A stretch of 64,000 nucleotides of DNA from Mycolicibacterium anyangense (GTDB lineage Bacteria; Actinomycetota; Actinomycetes; Mycobacteriales; Mycobacteriaceae), in NCBI RefSeq assembly GCF_010731855.1, contig NZ_AP022620.1:5456001-5520000 (forward strand), given 5' to 3'. Below are positions 35,578 through 44,162 of the stretch, one piece after another. Position numbers and translations under genes: made by a program. The notes under the pieces were generated by a model. That model did not search any database and was not told the DNA's origin. It saw only the letters and a list, made by a program, of their open reading frames with translations. Each line of letters opens with the position of its first letter. The stretch's first letter is position 1.

Positions 35578-36255
35578 ATGCGGCTGCCGGTGGTGCTTGT
35601 CGGAATGGCGGCGGTGCTGCTCGCCGGATGCGCGCACACCGTTGCCGGAACCGCGGTGTCCGACCCGGCGCAGGGTATCCAGCCGCTGCGTGCCGACGAC
35701 ACCGACCAGGTGATGATCAGTCCCACGCAATTGCGGGAGATCGTCGGCGTGAAGCTGCAGACCGACGCGGACCAGGCCAGGCCCATTCCCGGTGCATCGG
35801 CCGTCCCGGCCTGCTCGGCACTGGATGCCGCCGGGATGGCGGCCTTCCTCGGTGACAAGTGGTCCGGCTTTCACGTGATGCTGTTCACCGACGGTGACAA
35901 GCATGATCATGTGGTGGCCGAGGCTGTTGCCGTGTACCCCGACGCGCGCTCTGCTGCAACACAATTCGGCGTCGGCACCCAGAGTGCGAAAGCGTGCGAC
36001 GGGCAACGGGCACTGAGCATCGGCGGGGACGCGGCGTGGAAGTTCACCGTCCCCGAGATCAATTCTGACACCGTGCGATGGAGTAAGTCGCAGTTGGCGA
36101 TCCCGTTCGACTGGACCTGCTACGGGGAAGCCCGGCTGCGCAACAACGCGATCGTGCAGGCGATGGCCTGTCAGGGTGACGATGGCGGCCAGGTGGCGGT
36201 CACCACGATGACCGACCGGATGTCGGCGACGGTGTGGGAGCTGTCAGGCCGCTGA
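35578..36255 (+). CDS. Lipoprotein with PknH-like extracellular sensor domain
   Basis: A 225-residue lipoprotein: signal peptide MRLPVVLVGMAAVLLAGC with lipobox LAGC, lipidated at Cys18. The mature part matches the PF14032 sensor fold also found outside PknH, with the pattern DQVMISPTQLREIVG at the start and further cysteines (in PACSAL, SAKACDG, DWTCYGEA and MACQG) that could form two disulfides. Its ligand is unknown. It starts 10 bp after lat, so it may be co-transcribed. The final 56 bp overlap the end of the xanthine dehydrogenase gene on the other strand. Confidence 0.85.
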   Translation: MRLPVVLVGMAAVLLAGCAHTVAGTAVSDPAQGIQPLRADDTDQVMISPTQLREIVGVKLQTDADQARPIPGASAVPACSALDAAGMAAFLGDKWSGFHVMLFTDGDKHDHVVAEAVAVYPDARSAATQFGVGTQSAKACDGQRALSIGGDAAWKFTVPEINSDTVRWSKSQLAIPFDWTCYGEARLRNNAIVQAMACQGDDGGQVAVTTMTDRMSATVWELSGR

Positions 36256-38947
36256 GCGCACGCCAGACCCGCGCCGGTGTCATCGGCAGGCTCCGAAGCC
36301 GGGCCCCGCAGGCGTCGGCGATCGCATTGGCCAGTGCCGGTGCCACCGGGTTGTAGGGCGACTCACTCATCGACTTCGCGCCCAGCGGTCCGAGCTCGTC
36401 GACGGTGTCGGCGAAGTACACCTCCGTGACCGGCACGTCGGCCAGTTGCGGAATGTGGTAGTTGCGCAACGCATCTGTGGTGACCGCACCGTCCGGGCCC
36501 ACCCGCATCTCTTCGAACAACGCCGAGCCGATGGCTTGGGCGGCACCGCCCTCGACCTGTCCGCGGCACTGTTCGGGGTTGATCACCACACCCGCGTCGG
36601 CGGACTGGATCGATTGCAGGATCCGGACCTGCCCGGTCTCGGTGTTGACCGCCACCCGAAACGCGTGCACGTTGAACGCCACCGAGCGCGGTGAGCCGTC
36701 GTGGCGGCCGGTCGCCGCCAGCGGTCCGCGTTCGAGCAGATCGGCGAACCCGACGAACCGCGGCCCGCACTGCACACCGTGCGGACCCAGTGTGCAGGCC
36801 GATTCCGGTACCCCGGTGAGCTCGGCCGCGGCGGACACGATCGACTGCTGCAGGTGCCGGCACGCCTGCAACACGGCGCTGCCCGCCACCACGGTGCCGG
36901 CCGAGCCGAAGGCGCCAGTGTCGTGGCCGGTGGCATCGGTATCGGACTGGCGCAAGTCGACGCGGTCGCAGGTGGTGGCCAGCGCGGTCGCCGCCACCTG
37001 GGTGTGAACGGTCGACGTGCCGTTGCCGAATTCGGCGGTGCCCACCGAAACCGTATATCTGCCTTCGTGATTGACCGTCACCGAAGCTTCCGCCAGGTGT
37101 CCGCGGGGCGGGATGGTGGCGATCATCGCGACGGCCATACCTTCACCCACCCGCCACGCCGCCCCCGGTGGAGGCTCGACGCCGTTGCCGCGCCGTAGCG
37201 CCGCCTGAGCCAAGTCCAGACACTGGTCCAGGCCGTAGCTGCCGAAGGTGAGGTCGTCGGAGACCACATGCCAGTCGACGAAGTCGTCACCGGGCACGAC
37301 CACGTTGCGGCGGCGAAGGTCGAACGGGTCGATACCCAGCTGAGCCGCCACCTCGTCGAGGGCGCACTCGATAGCGAAGATCACCTGGCCAAGGCCGTAG
37401 CCCCGGAAGGCGCCGGACGGCAGGTGATTGGTGTACACCGCCTGCGCGTCGACCTTCTTGTTGGGGCAGCGGTACACCGACAACGACTCCCCGCAACTGT
37501 GAAAGAGCACGCCCACACTGTGATTGCCGTACGCGCCCGCGTCGGTCAGGACGTCGACCGCCAGTGCGGTCAACACCCCGTCCGCTCCGGCGGCGACGGT
37601 CACATCCACCCGGTAGGGATGCCGGCACGGGGCGATGGTGAATTGGTCGCTTCGGCTGAACTCATAGCGCACCGGGCGGCCCAACCGCAGCACCGCCAGA
37701 GCCACGATGTCCTCGGTGAGCATCTCCTGTTTGGCGCCGAACCCACCGCCAACCCGGGCGGTGAAGACCTGGACGTCCTCCCGTGGCAGCCCGAAGAGGT
37801 GACACAGCTCGTCGCGCACCAGGAACGGTACTTGCGTGGAGCTACGAATCACCAAGCGGCCATGGTCGTCTCGCCATCCGGTGCAGCCGTGCGTCTCCAG
37901 GTGGGTGTGCTGCACCCGGGCGGTGGTGTAGCGCCCGGTGACCACCGCGCCACCCGTGGCGCGGGTGGCCTCGAGTGCGGCGCCCACGTCACCGACCTCA
38001 CCGTGGACCTCGGCGACGATGTTGCGGTTCGGATCGGCGATCCGGGAGTCGGGCGTCTTGTCGCCGTGCAGCAGCGGCGCACCGTCCTGGCGGGCTCGAT
38101 CCGGGTCGAACACCGCGGGAAGCGGCTCGTAGTCGACGGTTATTGCCCGACAGGCTTTTTCGGCGATCGCCAGGCTGTCGGCGACCACCGCCGCGACCCG
38201 CTGACCGACGAAGCGCACCGTATCGTCGAGGATGCGGGTGTCGTCGGGGTCGTCCTCGCGGGCTTCGTGCCGGGCGGTGGAGAACGCCACCGGCGGGCTG
38301 TCGCGGTGGGTCAGCACCAGGCGCACCCCCGGAATCGCCTGGGCAACAGAGGTGTCGATCGATACGATGCGTGCGTGCGGCAGCGGGCTGCCGAGCACTG
38401 CCAGGTGCAGCAGTGGCTCATCGGGTTCGAAGTCCATGGTGTAGCGCTCGGTTCCGGTGACGACCCGCACCGCGGCGGGCGGGCTCACCGAGCGCCCGAC
38501 GTCGGCGGCCTGTGCCGGCTTCTCGGTGTTGGTCCGGCCGGCCAGGGCGTCGGTGATCGAGCGGTAACCCGTACAGCGGCATAGGTTTCCCTTGAGCTGC
38601 TCGGGCAGGTCAGCCTGCTCGGTCAGTGCCGAGGCGGTGACGATCATCCCGGCAGTGCAGAACCCGCACTGGAAGCCGCCGGCGTCGACGAAGCGGCGCT
38701 GGACGGGGTGAAGATCCTCCGGTGTGCCCAGCCCGGCGACCGTGGTGACCTCTCGGCCGTGGGCGCGGTACGCCGGAACGATGCACGAGTGGGCCGGCTC
38801 GCCGTCGATCAACACCGAGCAGGCACCGCAATCACCGGCGTCGCAACCCTTCTTGACGTCGAAGTGCCCATGCTCGCGCAGATAGGTGCGCAGGCACTGG
38901 CCCGGCCGGGGCTCGTCGTTCTGCTCGATTCCGTTGACCCTGATCAT
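36200..38947 (-). CDS. Xanthine dehydrogenase: fused [2Fe-2S] and molybdopterin subunits
   Basis: A 915-residue fusion. Residues 1-140 are the iron-sulfur part, with Cys35/40/43/55 for the plant-type cluster and Cys94/97/123/125 for the second cluster (QCGFC, LCRC). From about 155 on is the molybdenum-binding subunit, with RVGGGFGAKQE, GAFRGYGLGQ and a final LGAKSMSESPYNPVAPA that carries the catalytic glutamate position. It would oxidise hypoxanthine and xanthine to urate with the separate FAD subunit encoded just upstream (ATGA overlap). Fusion of the S and M subunits with a separate FAD subunit is unusual relative to the common three-gene form. The substrate could also be another N-heterocycle. 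Confidence 0.85.
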   Translation of the reverse strand: MIRVNGIEQNDEPRPGQCLRTYLREHGHFDVKKGCDAGDCGACSVLIDGEPAHSCIVPAYRAHGREVTTVAGLGTPEDLHPVQRRFVDAGGFQCGFCTAGMIVTASALTEQADLPEQLKGNLCRCTGYRSITDALAGRTNTEKPAQAADVGRSVSPPAAVRVVTGTERYTMDFEPDEPLLHLAVLGSPLPHARIVSIDTSVAQAIPGVRLVLTHRDSPPVAFSTARHEAREDDPDDTRILDDTVRFVGQRVAAVVADSLAIAEKACRAITVDYEPLPAVFDPDRARQDGAPLLHGDKTPDSRIADPNRNIVAEVHGEVGDVGAALEATRATGGAVVTGRYTTARVQHTHLETHGCTGWRDDHGRLVIRSSTQVPFLVRDELCHLFGLPREDVQVFTARVGGGFGAKQEMLTEDIVALAVLRLGRPVRYEFSRSDQFTIAPCRHPYRVDVTVAAGADGVLTALAVDVLTDAGAYGNHSVGVLFHSCGESLSVYRCPNKKVDAQAVYTNHLPSGAFRGYGLGQVIFAIECALDEVAAQLGIDPFDLRRRNVVVPGDDFVDWHVVSDDLTFGSYGLDQCLDLAQAALRRGNGVEPPPGAAWRVGEGMAVAMIATIPPRGHLAEASVTVNHEGRYTVSVGTAEFGNGTSTVHTQVAATALATTCDRVDLRQSDTDATGHDTGAFGSAGTVVAGSAVLQACRHLQQSIVSAAAELTGVPESACTLGPHGVQCGPRFVGFADLLERGPLAATGRHDGSPRSVAFNVHAFRVAVNTETGQVRILQSIQSADAGVVINPEQCRGQVEGGAAQAIGSALFEEMRVGPDGAVTTDALRNYHIPQLADVPVTEVYFADTVDELGPLGAKSMSESPYNPVAPALANAIADACGARLRSLPMTPARVWRALSGLTAPTPSPTSGRSSW

Positions 38948-39777
38948 GCGAGCTCCGCCATGACTTGGCGGCCCAACAGCAGCGCCATGGCGCAGCGCCA
39001 GTCCGGGTCGCCGTGTGCGTCGTCGGTCCACTGATCGTCGGGAATCCCGGCGTGCGCCGCCCGCAGGTCGTCCTCGGACGGTGGGGCCGGGAAACGCCAG
39101 ACGTAGGGTCGCACCGTCGCACCGGTCACCGACACGACACAGCGGTCCCCGTCGGTCGCACTGTCGCGCCGGCCGATCACGACGACACCGGATCGCCCGA
39201 TGGTTGACGGTGCGATCTTGCGGTAGGCGGTCCGCCCCCGCAGGGCCGCCGCGGGCAGGTGTACCGAACGCAGCACCTCGCCGGGTATCAGCCGATTGGT
39301 CGCGGCACCGGTGATGAAGTCCACCAACGGCATCCGGTGTTCGGTGCCGTCGGGGCGCCAGATCAGCACGTCACCGTCCAGCGCGCTGCACAGCGAGATC
39401 ATCGAGCCGGCCGGGAAGGACAGGCAGAGGTTGCCGCCGACGGTGGCGGTCTTCCACACCTTGAACGAGGCTTTCAGTGCACCCGCGCACTCGCGGAACA
39501 GCGGCGCTGACGGCCATTGGGGGCGCCGCGATCGAAGCTGCTCCGACAGTGCGGCGATCTGCTCGACTGTGCAAGTCGCGGCGATGTCGATCCCGTTGTC
39601 GCTCAGGCAGATCGGCTCCCAGCCCAGGGTGGTGATGTCGACCAGCCTGCGCAGGTGCGGTTGTGGTTCGGAGAACAGCCAGGTGCCACCGGCCAACACC
39701 GCGTCACCGGGGCCCAGTGGCCACACGTCGGCGCGCTGTGTGGGGGTGTCGACGACCTCGACCGTGGGGAGATCCAC
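38944..39777 (-). CDS. Xanthine dehydrogenase FAD-binding subunit
   Basis: A 277-residue CO-dehydrogenase/XDH medium subunit. The FAD-binding VLAGGTWLFSE and TVGGNLCLSFPAGSM segments lie at about residues 28 and 112, with the C-terminal CODH flavoprotein domain after ~160. It passes electrons from the iron-sulfur clusters to NAD or another acceptor. It starts with GTG at 39777 and is coupled to the fused subunit. XdhC, the usual maturation chaperone, is not in the window, but a MocA-like gene lies 10 kb away beside the urate operon. Confidence 0.85.
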   Translation of the reverse strand: MDLPTVEVVDTPTQRADVWPLGPGDAVLAGGTWLFSEPQPHLRRLVDITTLGWEPICLSDNGIDIAATCTVEQIAALSEQLRSRRPQWPSAPLFRECAGALKASFKVWKTATVGGNLCLSFPAGSMISLCSALDGDVLIWRPDGTEHRMPLVDFITGAATNRLIPGEVLRSVHLPAAALRGRTAYRKIAPSTIGRSGVVVIGRRDSATDGDRCVVSVTGATVRPYVWRFPAPPSEDDLRAAHAGIPDDQWTDDAHGDPDWRCAMALLLGRQVMAELA

Positions 39778-39860
39778 GTCAAGAACCTAATCGCAGCGCC
39801 GCCCACCCGCACCCGCAAGCGCAGGAAGGCTCACAGCCAGAGGGGATAATCTTGTTGTTC

Positions 39861-40532
39861 ATGTCCGATGGGCCCACCACTGACGCGGGCGTCGAACACG
39901 CCCTGGCCGGCGGGACTCCGCAGCGGGTCGGCTGGTTCCGCTTCTACTTCGCCGACGAACGCTGGGAGTGGTCCCCTGCGGTGGAGCGGATGCACGGCTA
40001 CGATCCCGGCACGGTGCAGCCGACCACCGAACTGGTGCTGTCGCACAAACATCCCGAGGACTACGGCCAGGTCGCCGCGACGCTGGAGGAGATCCGGCGC
40101 ACCTCCGGCGCGTTCAGCACCCGTTATCGCATCGTCGACACCCGCGGCGACGTCCACCACATCGTCGCGATCGGAGATCAGCTCACCGATGAGGATGGCA
40201 CGGTGGTGGGAACCCACGGTTTCTATGTCGACGTCACGCCGAGCTTGCAGCAGGACAAGCAGGACCTGCTCGACGAGGCGGTCGCCGAGATCGCCGAATC
40301 GCGAAGCGCCATCGACCAGGCCAAAGGCATGCTCATGGTGGTCTATCGGATCACCGCCGACACCGCGTTCGAGCTGCTGAGGTGGCGGTCCCAGGAGACC
40401 AACGTCAAGCTGCGGGTACTCGCCGAGCAGATCGCCACCGACTTTCTGGGTCTGGACTACGACGAAGTGCTGCCGCCGCGGGCCGCCTACGATCATCTGC
40501 TGCTCACCGCGCACAGCCGGATACCGGGCTGA
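39861..40532 (+). CDS. PAS-ANTAR antitermination regulator
   Basis: A 223-residue protein with an N-terminal PAS sensor fold (residues ~22-130: RFYFADERWEWSPAVERMHGYDPG and the RYRIVDTRGDVHHIV strand) and a C-terminal ANTAR RNA-binding domain (~145-205: AIDQAKGMLMVVYRITADTAFELLRWRSQ). ANTAR proteins bind paired hexanucleotide-loop hairpins in nascent RNA and prevent termination. Its targets are unknown. The ATG at 39861 lies 11 bases after a GATAAT -10 (39844-39849). It ends at a strong terminator shared with the convergent csbD-type gene. Confidence 0.88.
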   Translation: MSDGPTTDAGVEHALAGGTPQRVGWFRFYFADERWEWSPAVERMHGYDPGTVQPTTELVLSHKHPEDYGQVAATLEEIRRTSGAFSTRYRIVDTRGDVHHIVAIGDQLTDEDGTVVGTHGFYVDVTPSLQQDKQDLLDEAVAEIAESRSAIDQAKGMLMVVYRITADTAFELLRWRSQETNVKLRVLAEQIATDFLGLDYDEVLPPRAAYDHLLLTAHSRIPG

Positions 40533-40539
40533 CATACGC

Positions 40540-40567
40540 CAAAGGCCCGGCCGAAGCCGGGCCTTTG
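40540..40567. terminator. Bidirectional hairpin terminator
   Basis: A perfect 12-bp stem (40540-40551 with 40556-40567) closed by a CGAA tetraloop; CAAAGGCCCGGC pairs with GCCGGGCCTTTG. It sits between the convergent PAS-ANTAR and CsbD-type genes, 5 bp past the former's stop. It is the only clear intrinsic-type hairpin I found between convergent genes in this window. Confidence 0.85.
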
Positions 40568-40581
40568 GTCAGGAGAAAGCT

Positions 40582-40821
40582 TTACTGGTTGGCCTTCTGG
40601 CGCTGCTCGGCGGCCTTCGCCCCGGCGCGGGCGGCCTCGGCCTCAGCTTCCTTCTTCGCGGCGTCGCGCTGTGCTTCGGCCTTGTCCTGCTGCGCTTTGC
40701 CCTCGTTGATGAGGTCATTGCGTCCGGTCACCGTGCCAACGGCTTCCTTGGCCTTGCCTTTGACGTCTTCGACGACGCCCTTGATGGCTTCGGCAGGTCC
40801 GCTGTTGTTGTTGTCAGACAT
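40582..40821 (-). CDS. CsbD-like stress protein
   Basis: A 79-residue hydrophilic protein rich in Ala, Lys and Glu. The N-terminal half (GPAEAIKGVVEDVKGKAKEA, then VGTVTGRNDL) is the CsbD signature; the C-terminal half is a charged helix of KAEAQRDAAKKEAEAEAAR type, probably coiled-coil. CsbD proteins are general-stress proteins, SigB-controlled in Bacillus and often SigF-linked in mycobacteria, of unknown biochemical role. A good GGAAG Shine-Dalgarno precedes the ATG at 40821. It lies 13 bp after a Rho-N-domain gene and probably shares its SigF-type promoter. Confidence 0.85.
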   Translation of the reverse strand: MSDNNNSGPAEAIKGVVEDVKGKAKEAVGTVTGRNDLINEGKAQQDKAEAQRDAAKKEAEAEAARAGAKAAEQRQKANQ

Positions 40822-40834
40822 GTCTTCCTTCGGA

Positions 40835-41020
40835 TCAGTAGCTGCGGATCAGTGAGATCAGCTTTTCCTTGCTGAGTCCGGAATACCCCGAGATTCCGAG
40901 TTGCTTCGCCCTCTTCTTGAGCTCGGCGACGGTCCATCCCTCATAGGCGCAGGACCGGCTGGGGCGAAACAAGCGGATGTCGTCGGCACCCGTCGCGTTC
41001 GCCATGGCGATGTTCGACAC
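40835..41020 (-). CDS. Small Rho-N/SAP-like nucleic-acid-binding protein
   Basis: A 61-residue protein whose C-terminal 35 residues (GWTVAELKKRAKQLGISG, then YSGLSKEKLISLIRSY) form a Rho N-terminal/SAP-like helix-extended loop-helix motif used for nucleic-acid binding. The GTG start at 41020 is favoured over ATG 41005 because AAAGGGGG lies 6 bases before it. It heads a two-gene unit with the CsbD-like gene, driven by a GTTT-N17-GGGTAC promoter about 45 bp upstream. In M. smegmatis a ChaB/Rho-N protein lies in the sigF operon as I recall, so this may be a relocated relative. Confidence 0.82.
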   Translation of the reverse strand: MSNIAMANATGADDIRLFRPSRSCAYEGWTVAELKKRAKQLGISGYSGLSKEKLISLIRSY

Positions 41021-41066
41021 TCCCTACCCCCTTTGCTGAGGATTACCAATTACCTCGCAAAGGCCT

Positions 41067-41093
41067 GTACCCACCGGCATGCAGGGGTCAAAC
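41067..41093 (-). promoter_or_regulatory. SigF-type promoter, Rho-N/CsbD unit
   Basis: On the minus strand GTTT (41093-41090), 17 bases, then GGGTAC (41072-41067), matching the mycobacterial SigF consensus GTTT-N15-17-GGGTAT at all but the last base. It is 46 bp upstream of the GTG at 41020, leaving a short 5' UTR with a ribosome-binding site. Confidence 0.75.
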
Positions 41094-41103
41094 ATCTCCC
41101 TGA

Positions 41104-41277
41104 CTAGCGGAGTTCGTCCTGGTCAGGATCGTCGACGACCAGGCGTTGCTCATGCCAGTCTGATTCGTTGCTCTCCAGGGGCCGCTCGGAGATGTCCGGG
41201 GGTGTGGGCTCGACCACATCCTGGCGCTGTTCGACGGCATCGGCCACGGGCACCTCGTCGGGAATCGAATCGCTCAT
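41104..41277 (-). CDS. Small acidic protein with EQ repeats
   Basis: A 57-residue acidic protein, MSDSIPDEVP...DPDQDELR. Two imperfect repeats are visible, ADAVEQRQDVV (residues 12-22) and SDWHEQRLVV (39-48), each with an acidic-hydrophobic-EQR pattern seen in small conserved mycobacterial proteins of unknown function. Its frame is uninterrupted with mycobacterial codon use (third positions mostly G/C). A GGGTAT (41294-41289, minus strand) 11 bases before the ATG could be a SigF -10 and would give a nearly leaderless mRNA, but its -35 (GTGA at 17 bases) is poor. It has no recognised domain. Confidence 0.65.
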   Translation of the reverse strand: MSDSIPDEVPVADAVEQRQDVVEPTPPDISERPLESNESDWHEQRLVVDDPDQDELR

Positions 41278-41308
41278 CGATCGCCAACATACCCGTGACT
41301 GTGCACCT

Positions 41309-41333
41309 GTTTCACTGACACCAGGGCGGGTAT
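41309..41333 (+). promoter_or_regulatory. SigF-type promoter, FAD-Rieske oxidoreductase
   Basis: GTTT (41309-41312), 15 bases, GGGTAT (41328-41333): a full match to the SigF consensus. The expected start point, 6-8 bases on, is close to the ATG at 41344, so the transcript is probably leaderless or nearly so. Confidence 0.8.
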
Positions 41334-41343
41334 CGCGGTGGCC

Positions 41344-42834
41344 ATGACGTCATTGTGGCTCGACCGCGCCCAGGATCACCGAACCACGACTGCCGAGGTT
41401 CCCAATGCCGAGGTGGCCGTCGTCGGGGCGGGGATCACGGGCTTGGTGACGGCGGTTCTGCTGGCGCGTGGCGGCAAGCGGGTGGTGGTCATCGAAGCCC
41501 GGTCACCCGGTGCGGTCACGACCGGCAACACCACCGCCAAAGTCAGCCTGCTGCAGGGCACCCGGTTGTCGAGCATCTCCCAGCGGCACTCGATGGACCT
41601 GGTCCGCCAGTACGTGGAAGGCAACGCCGAAGGGCAGGCCTGGTTGGCGCAGTACTGCTCAGAGCGCGGGGTTGACCTACAGCGCGAGGACGCCTATACC
41701 TACGCTCAGTCCGATCGCGGATTGCCCTCGGCCCGAGCCGAATTCGAGGCGGCGCGAGCGGCGGGTCTGGGTGTGGAATGGGTGGACCGGCTGGACGTCC
41801 CGGTCCCGTTCGCCGGCGGGGTGCGGCTGGCCGGCCAGATCCAGTTCGACCCGATGCCGTTCCTCGACGCCCTGATCGCCGAACTGCACGACCGCGGCGG
41901 CCGGCTGATCACCGGTCATCGCGTCTACGCGGCCTCGACGGTGGGTGGCCGGGTGCGACTGGCGCTGCGCGACGGCGACGACGCCGAGCGGATCGCGGAG
42001 GCAGACACGTGCGTGCTGGCCACCGGGACCCCGATCCTGGATCGGGGCGCCTTCTTCGCCCGGTTGCATCCCAGCAGGTCCTACTGCGTCGCCTTCGACG
42101 TTCCCGGTGCCATTCCGCGGCCGATGATGTTGTCCACCGACGAGCCCAGTCGATCGGTCCGCTACGCGCCCGGCGCCGACGGCGAACGGCTGATCGTCGG
42201 AGGGGCGGGACACACCGTGGGTCGCAAGGACAGCCCGCGAACCTCCTACGACGAACTCGTCGGTTGGACCACGCGCTATTTCCCGGGTGCCGAGCCGACC
42301 CACTACTGGTCGGCCCAGGACTACGTGGCCGTCGACGAACTGCCCTACGTCGGCCCGCTATTGCCGGGCAGCGACCACTTCTTCGTGGCCACCGGGTTCG
42401 CCAAGTGGGGGATGACCAACGGCGTGGCCGCCGGCCTGCTGCTGGCCAAGCGTCTGCTGGGCGGTGAACCCGCCCGCTGGGGGCGGGCCTTCGACAGCTG
42501 GAGCGCCCACGAACTCACCGGCATCACCACTGCCATCAAGGCCAACCTCGAGGTCGGTTGGCACCTGGCGGCCGGTTGGGTGACGCCGATCGCCCGGCGG
42601 GACGGTCAACTCACCGACGGATCCGGGGTGGTCAGTGGACCGCCCTGGCACATGGCGGCCCGCAGCATCGTCGACGGTGTCGAGCAGTGCGTCTCGCCGG
42701 TGTGCACCCACCTCGGCGGCGTGCTGGCCTGGAACGATGCCGAGAAGTCATGGGACTGTCCGCTGCACGGTTCGCGCTTCAGCCCGGACGGCGCCGTGCT
42801 GGAAGGTCCTGCCAGCCGCAGCCTGTCGCGATGA
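41344..42834 (+). CDS. FAD-dependent oxidoreductase with C-terminal Rieske domain
   Basis: A 496-residue protein. The N-terminal ~400 residues are a DAO-type FAD domain (AVVGAGITGLVTAVLLARGGKRVVVIEAR; late FAD segment FFVATGFAKWGMTNG). The C-terminal ~90 residues form a Rieske [2Fe-2S] domain with ligands Cys454/His456 (CTHLGG) and Cys472/His475 (CPLHG). The second cysteine of the usual CxHxGC is absent, so the stabilising disulfide cannot form. The substrate is unknown. The SigF-type promoter directly upstream marks it as a stress gene. An in-frame GTG at 41338 is an alternative start. Confidence 0.85.
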   Translation: MTSLWLDRAQDHRTTTAEVPNAEVAVVGAGITGLVTAVLLARGGKRVVVIEARSPGAVTTGNTTAKVSLLQGTRLSSISQRHSMDLVRQYVEGNAEGQAWLAQYCSERGVDLQREDAYTYAQSDRGLPSARAEFEAARAAGLGVEWVDRLDVPVPFAGGVRLAGQIQFDPMPFLDALIAELHDRGGRLITGHRVYAASTVGGRVRLALRDGDDAERIAEADTCVLATGTPILDRGAFFARLHPSRSYCVAFDVPGAIPRPMMLSTDEPSRSVRYAPGADGERLIVGGAGHTVGRKDSPRTSYDELVGWTTRYFPGAEPTHYWSAQDYVAVDELPYVGPLLPGSDHFFVATGFAKWGMTNGVAAGLLLAKRLLGGEPARWGRAFDSWSAHELTGITTAIKANLEVGWHLAAGWVTPIARRDGQLTDGSGVVSGPPWHMAARSIVDGVEQCVSPVCTHLGGVLAWNDAEKSWDCPLHGSRFSPDGAVLEGPASRSLSR

Positions 42835-42850
42835 GCCTTGCGGGCGCAAC

Positions 42851-42875
42851 GTTTGACCGGGTAACCCCCGGGTAC
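42851..42875 (+). promoter_or_regulatory. SigF-type promoter, GT4 glycosyltransferase
   Basis: GTTT (42851-42854), 15 bases, GGGTAC (42870-42875). It lies 28 bp before the GTG start at 42904, which has its own AGGAGGA Shine-Dalgarno, and begins 16 bp after the upstream stop. Confidence 0.72.
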
Positions 42876-42903
42876 GCCCCGTTCAGACGGAGGAGGAAAC
42901 GCG

Positions 42904-44121
42904 GTGAGGATTGCGATGATCTCCGCTCACGCCAGTCCGCTGGCGGCCACGGAGGGAGTCGATGTCGGCGGTCAGAGTGTCCGCGTCGCTGCACTGTCGG
43001 CGGCGCTGGCCCGGCGCGGCCACGAGGTCACGGTCTACACCCGACGCGACGACCCGAAGCTGCCCGACCGTGTTCGCGGCACGCAGGGCTACACGGTGGT
43101 GCACGTGCCCGCCGGGCCGCCCCGCGCACTGCGCAGGGACTCGACGTTGGAGTACCTGAGCGACTTCGCCGACTATCTCGACGCGCAATGGGCCCAACGA
43201 CGGCCGGATGTGGCCCACGCCCACTTCTGGATGTCTGGGCTTGCCTCCCTCCTGGCGGCGCGCAAGAGGGATGTCCCGACTGTGCAGACGTTCTACACCC
43301 TCGCTTCGCTCGAGGACGGTGCCGGCGTGGCCCGGGATGTCACCCCGGAGGCACGGTTCAAGATGGAGCCGCTGGTGGCCAAACAGTCCACCTGGGTGAC
43401 TGCGACGTCCACCGACGAGGTTTTCCGACTGATCCGGCTCGGGCGTTCTCGATCACGGATATCGGTGGTGCCGTGTGGCGTAGACCCCGACAGATTCACC
43501 ACTGCCGGTCCGGCGGCCGACCGGAAGGACAACGTGCGTCGAATTCTCTCGGTGGGAAAGTTGGCTCCCCGAAAAGGTTTTGACGCCATGATCGCCGCCC
43601 TGCCGTTGATACCTGATGCCGAGTACGTCGTCGTCGGCGGCCCGCCGGCACGGCAGCTCGATACCGACCACGAAGTGATCCGGTTGCGGGCGTTGGCAGA
43701 TCGGATGGGCGTGAGTGATCGAGTGACCTTCACCGGTGCGGTCGCCCACGCCGATATGCCTGCCTTGTTCCGGTCCGCCGACGTCGTCACCTGCACTCCG
43801 AGTTATGAACCCTCTGGCATGGCGCCGTTGGAGGCCATGGCGTGTGGTGTGCCGGTGGTCGCGTCCGCCGTGGGCGGGATGCGTGACACGATCGTTCATG
43901 ACGTCACTGGTCATCTGATCGCTCCCGGGCGGCACAGGGAACTCGCGGAAGCCGTATCGATGTTGCTGCGCGATGGGTTTCTGCGCCGCAGCTTTGGCTT
44001 GGCCGGCCGCGACCGGGTCTGTGCCCGCTACTCCTGGGACCGCATCGCCACCGACACACTCAGGGTGTACGAGAAGGTCGGCAGTGGCCATACCAGCCGA
44101 GCGCAGCTACCCGTTGGCTGA
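42904..44121 (+). CDS. GT4-family glycosyltransferase
   Basis: A 405-residue GT-B retaining glycosyltransferase. The N-terminal domain opens RIAMISAHASPLAA...GGQSVRVAALSAALARRGHEVTVYTRR, as in MshA/sucrose-phosphate synthase-like enzymes that take the acceptor in a GGQ loop; the donor site contains LSVGKLAPRKGFDAMIAA and the E-x7-E motif in YEPSGMAPLEAMACGVPVV. Donor and acceptor are unknown. It lies between a SigF-driven oxidoreductase and rsbW-sigF, with its own SigF-type promoter, so it is probably made in stress or stationary phase. Confidence 0.87.
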   Translation: MRIAMISAHASPLAATEGVDVGGQSVRVAALSAALARRGHEVTVYTRRDDPKLPDRVRGTQGYTVVHVPAGPPRALRRDSTLEYLSDFADYLDAQWAQRRPDVAHAHFWMSGLASLLAARKRDVPTVQTFYTLASLEDGAGVARDVTPEARFKMEPLVAKQSTWVTATSTDEVFRLIRLGRSRSRISVVPCGVDPDRFTTAGPAADRKDNVRRILSVGKLAPRKGFDAMIAALPLIPDAEYVVVGGPPARQLDTDHEVIRLRALADRMGVSDRVTFTGAVAHADMPALFRSADVVTCTPSYEPSGMAPLEAMACGVPVVASAVGGMRDTIVHDVTGHLIAPGRHRELAEAVSMLLRDGFLRRSFGLAGRDRVCARYSWDRIATDTLRVYEKVGSGHTSRAQLPVG

Positions 44122-44162
44122 CCAGACGCGTGGTGTCCTGCGTAACAATGTGGCCTCACCAG

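Noticed and set aside
37268..38584. 438-codon open frame opposite XDH
   Set aside because: Antisense shadow of the molybdenum subunit coding sequence.
39778..39860. SigF promoter for the PAS-ANTAR gene
   Set aside because: The -10 is GATAAT, not GGGTAY, and no GTTT is correctly spaced.
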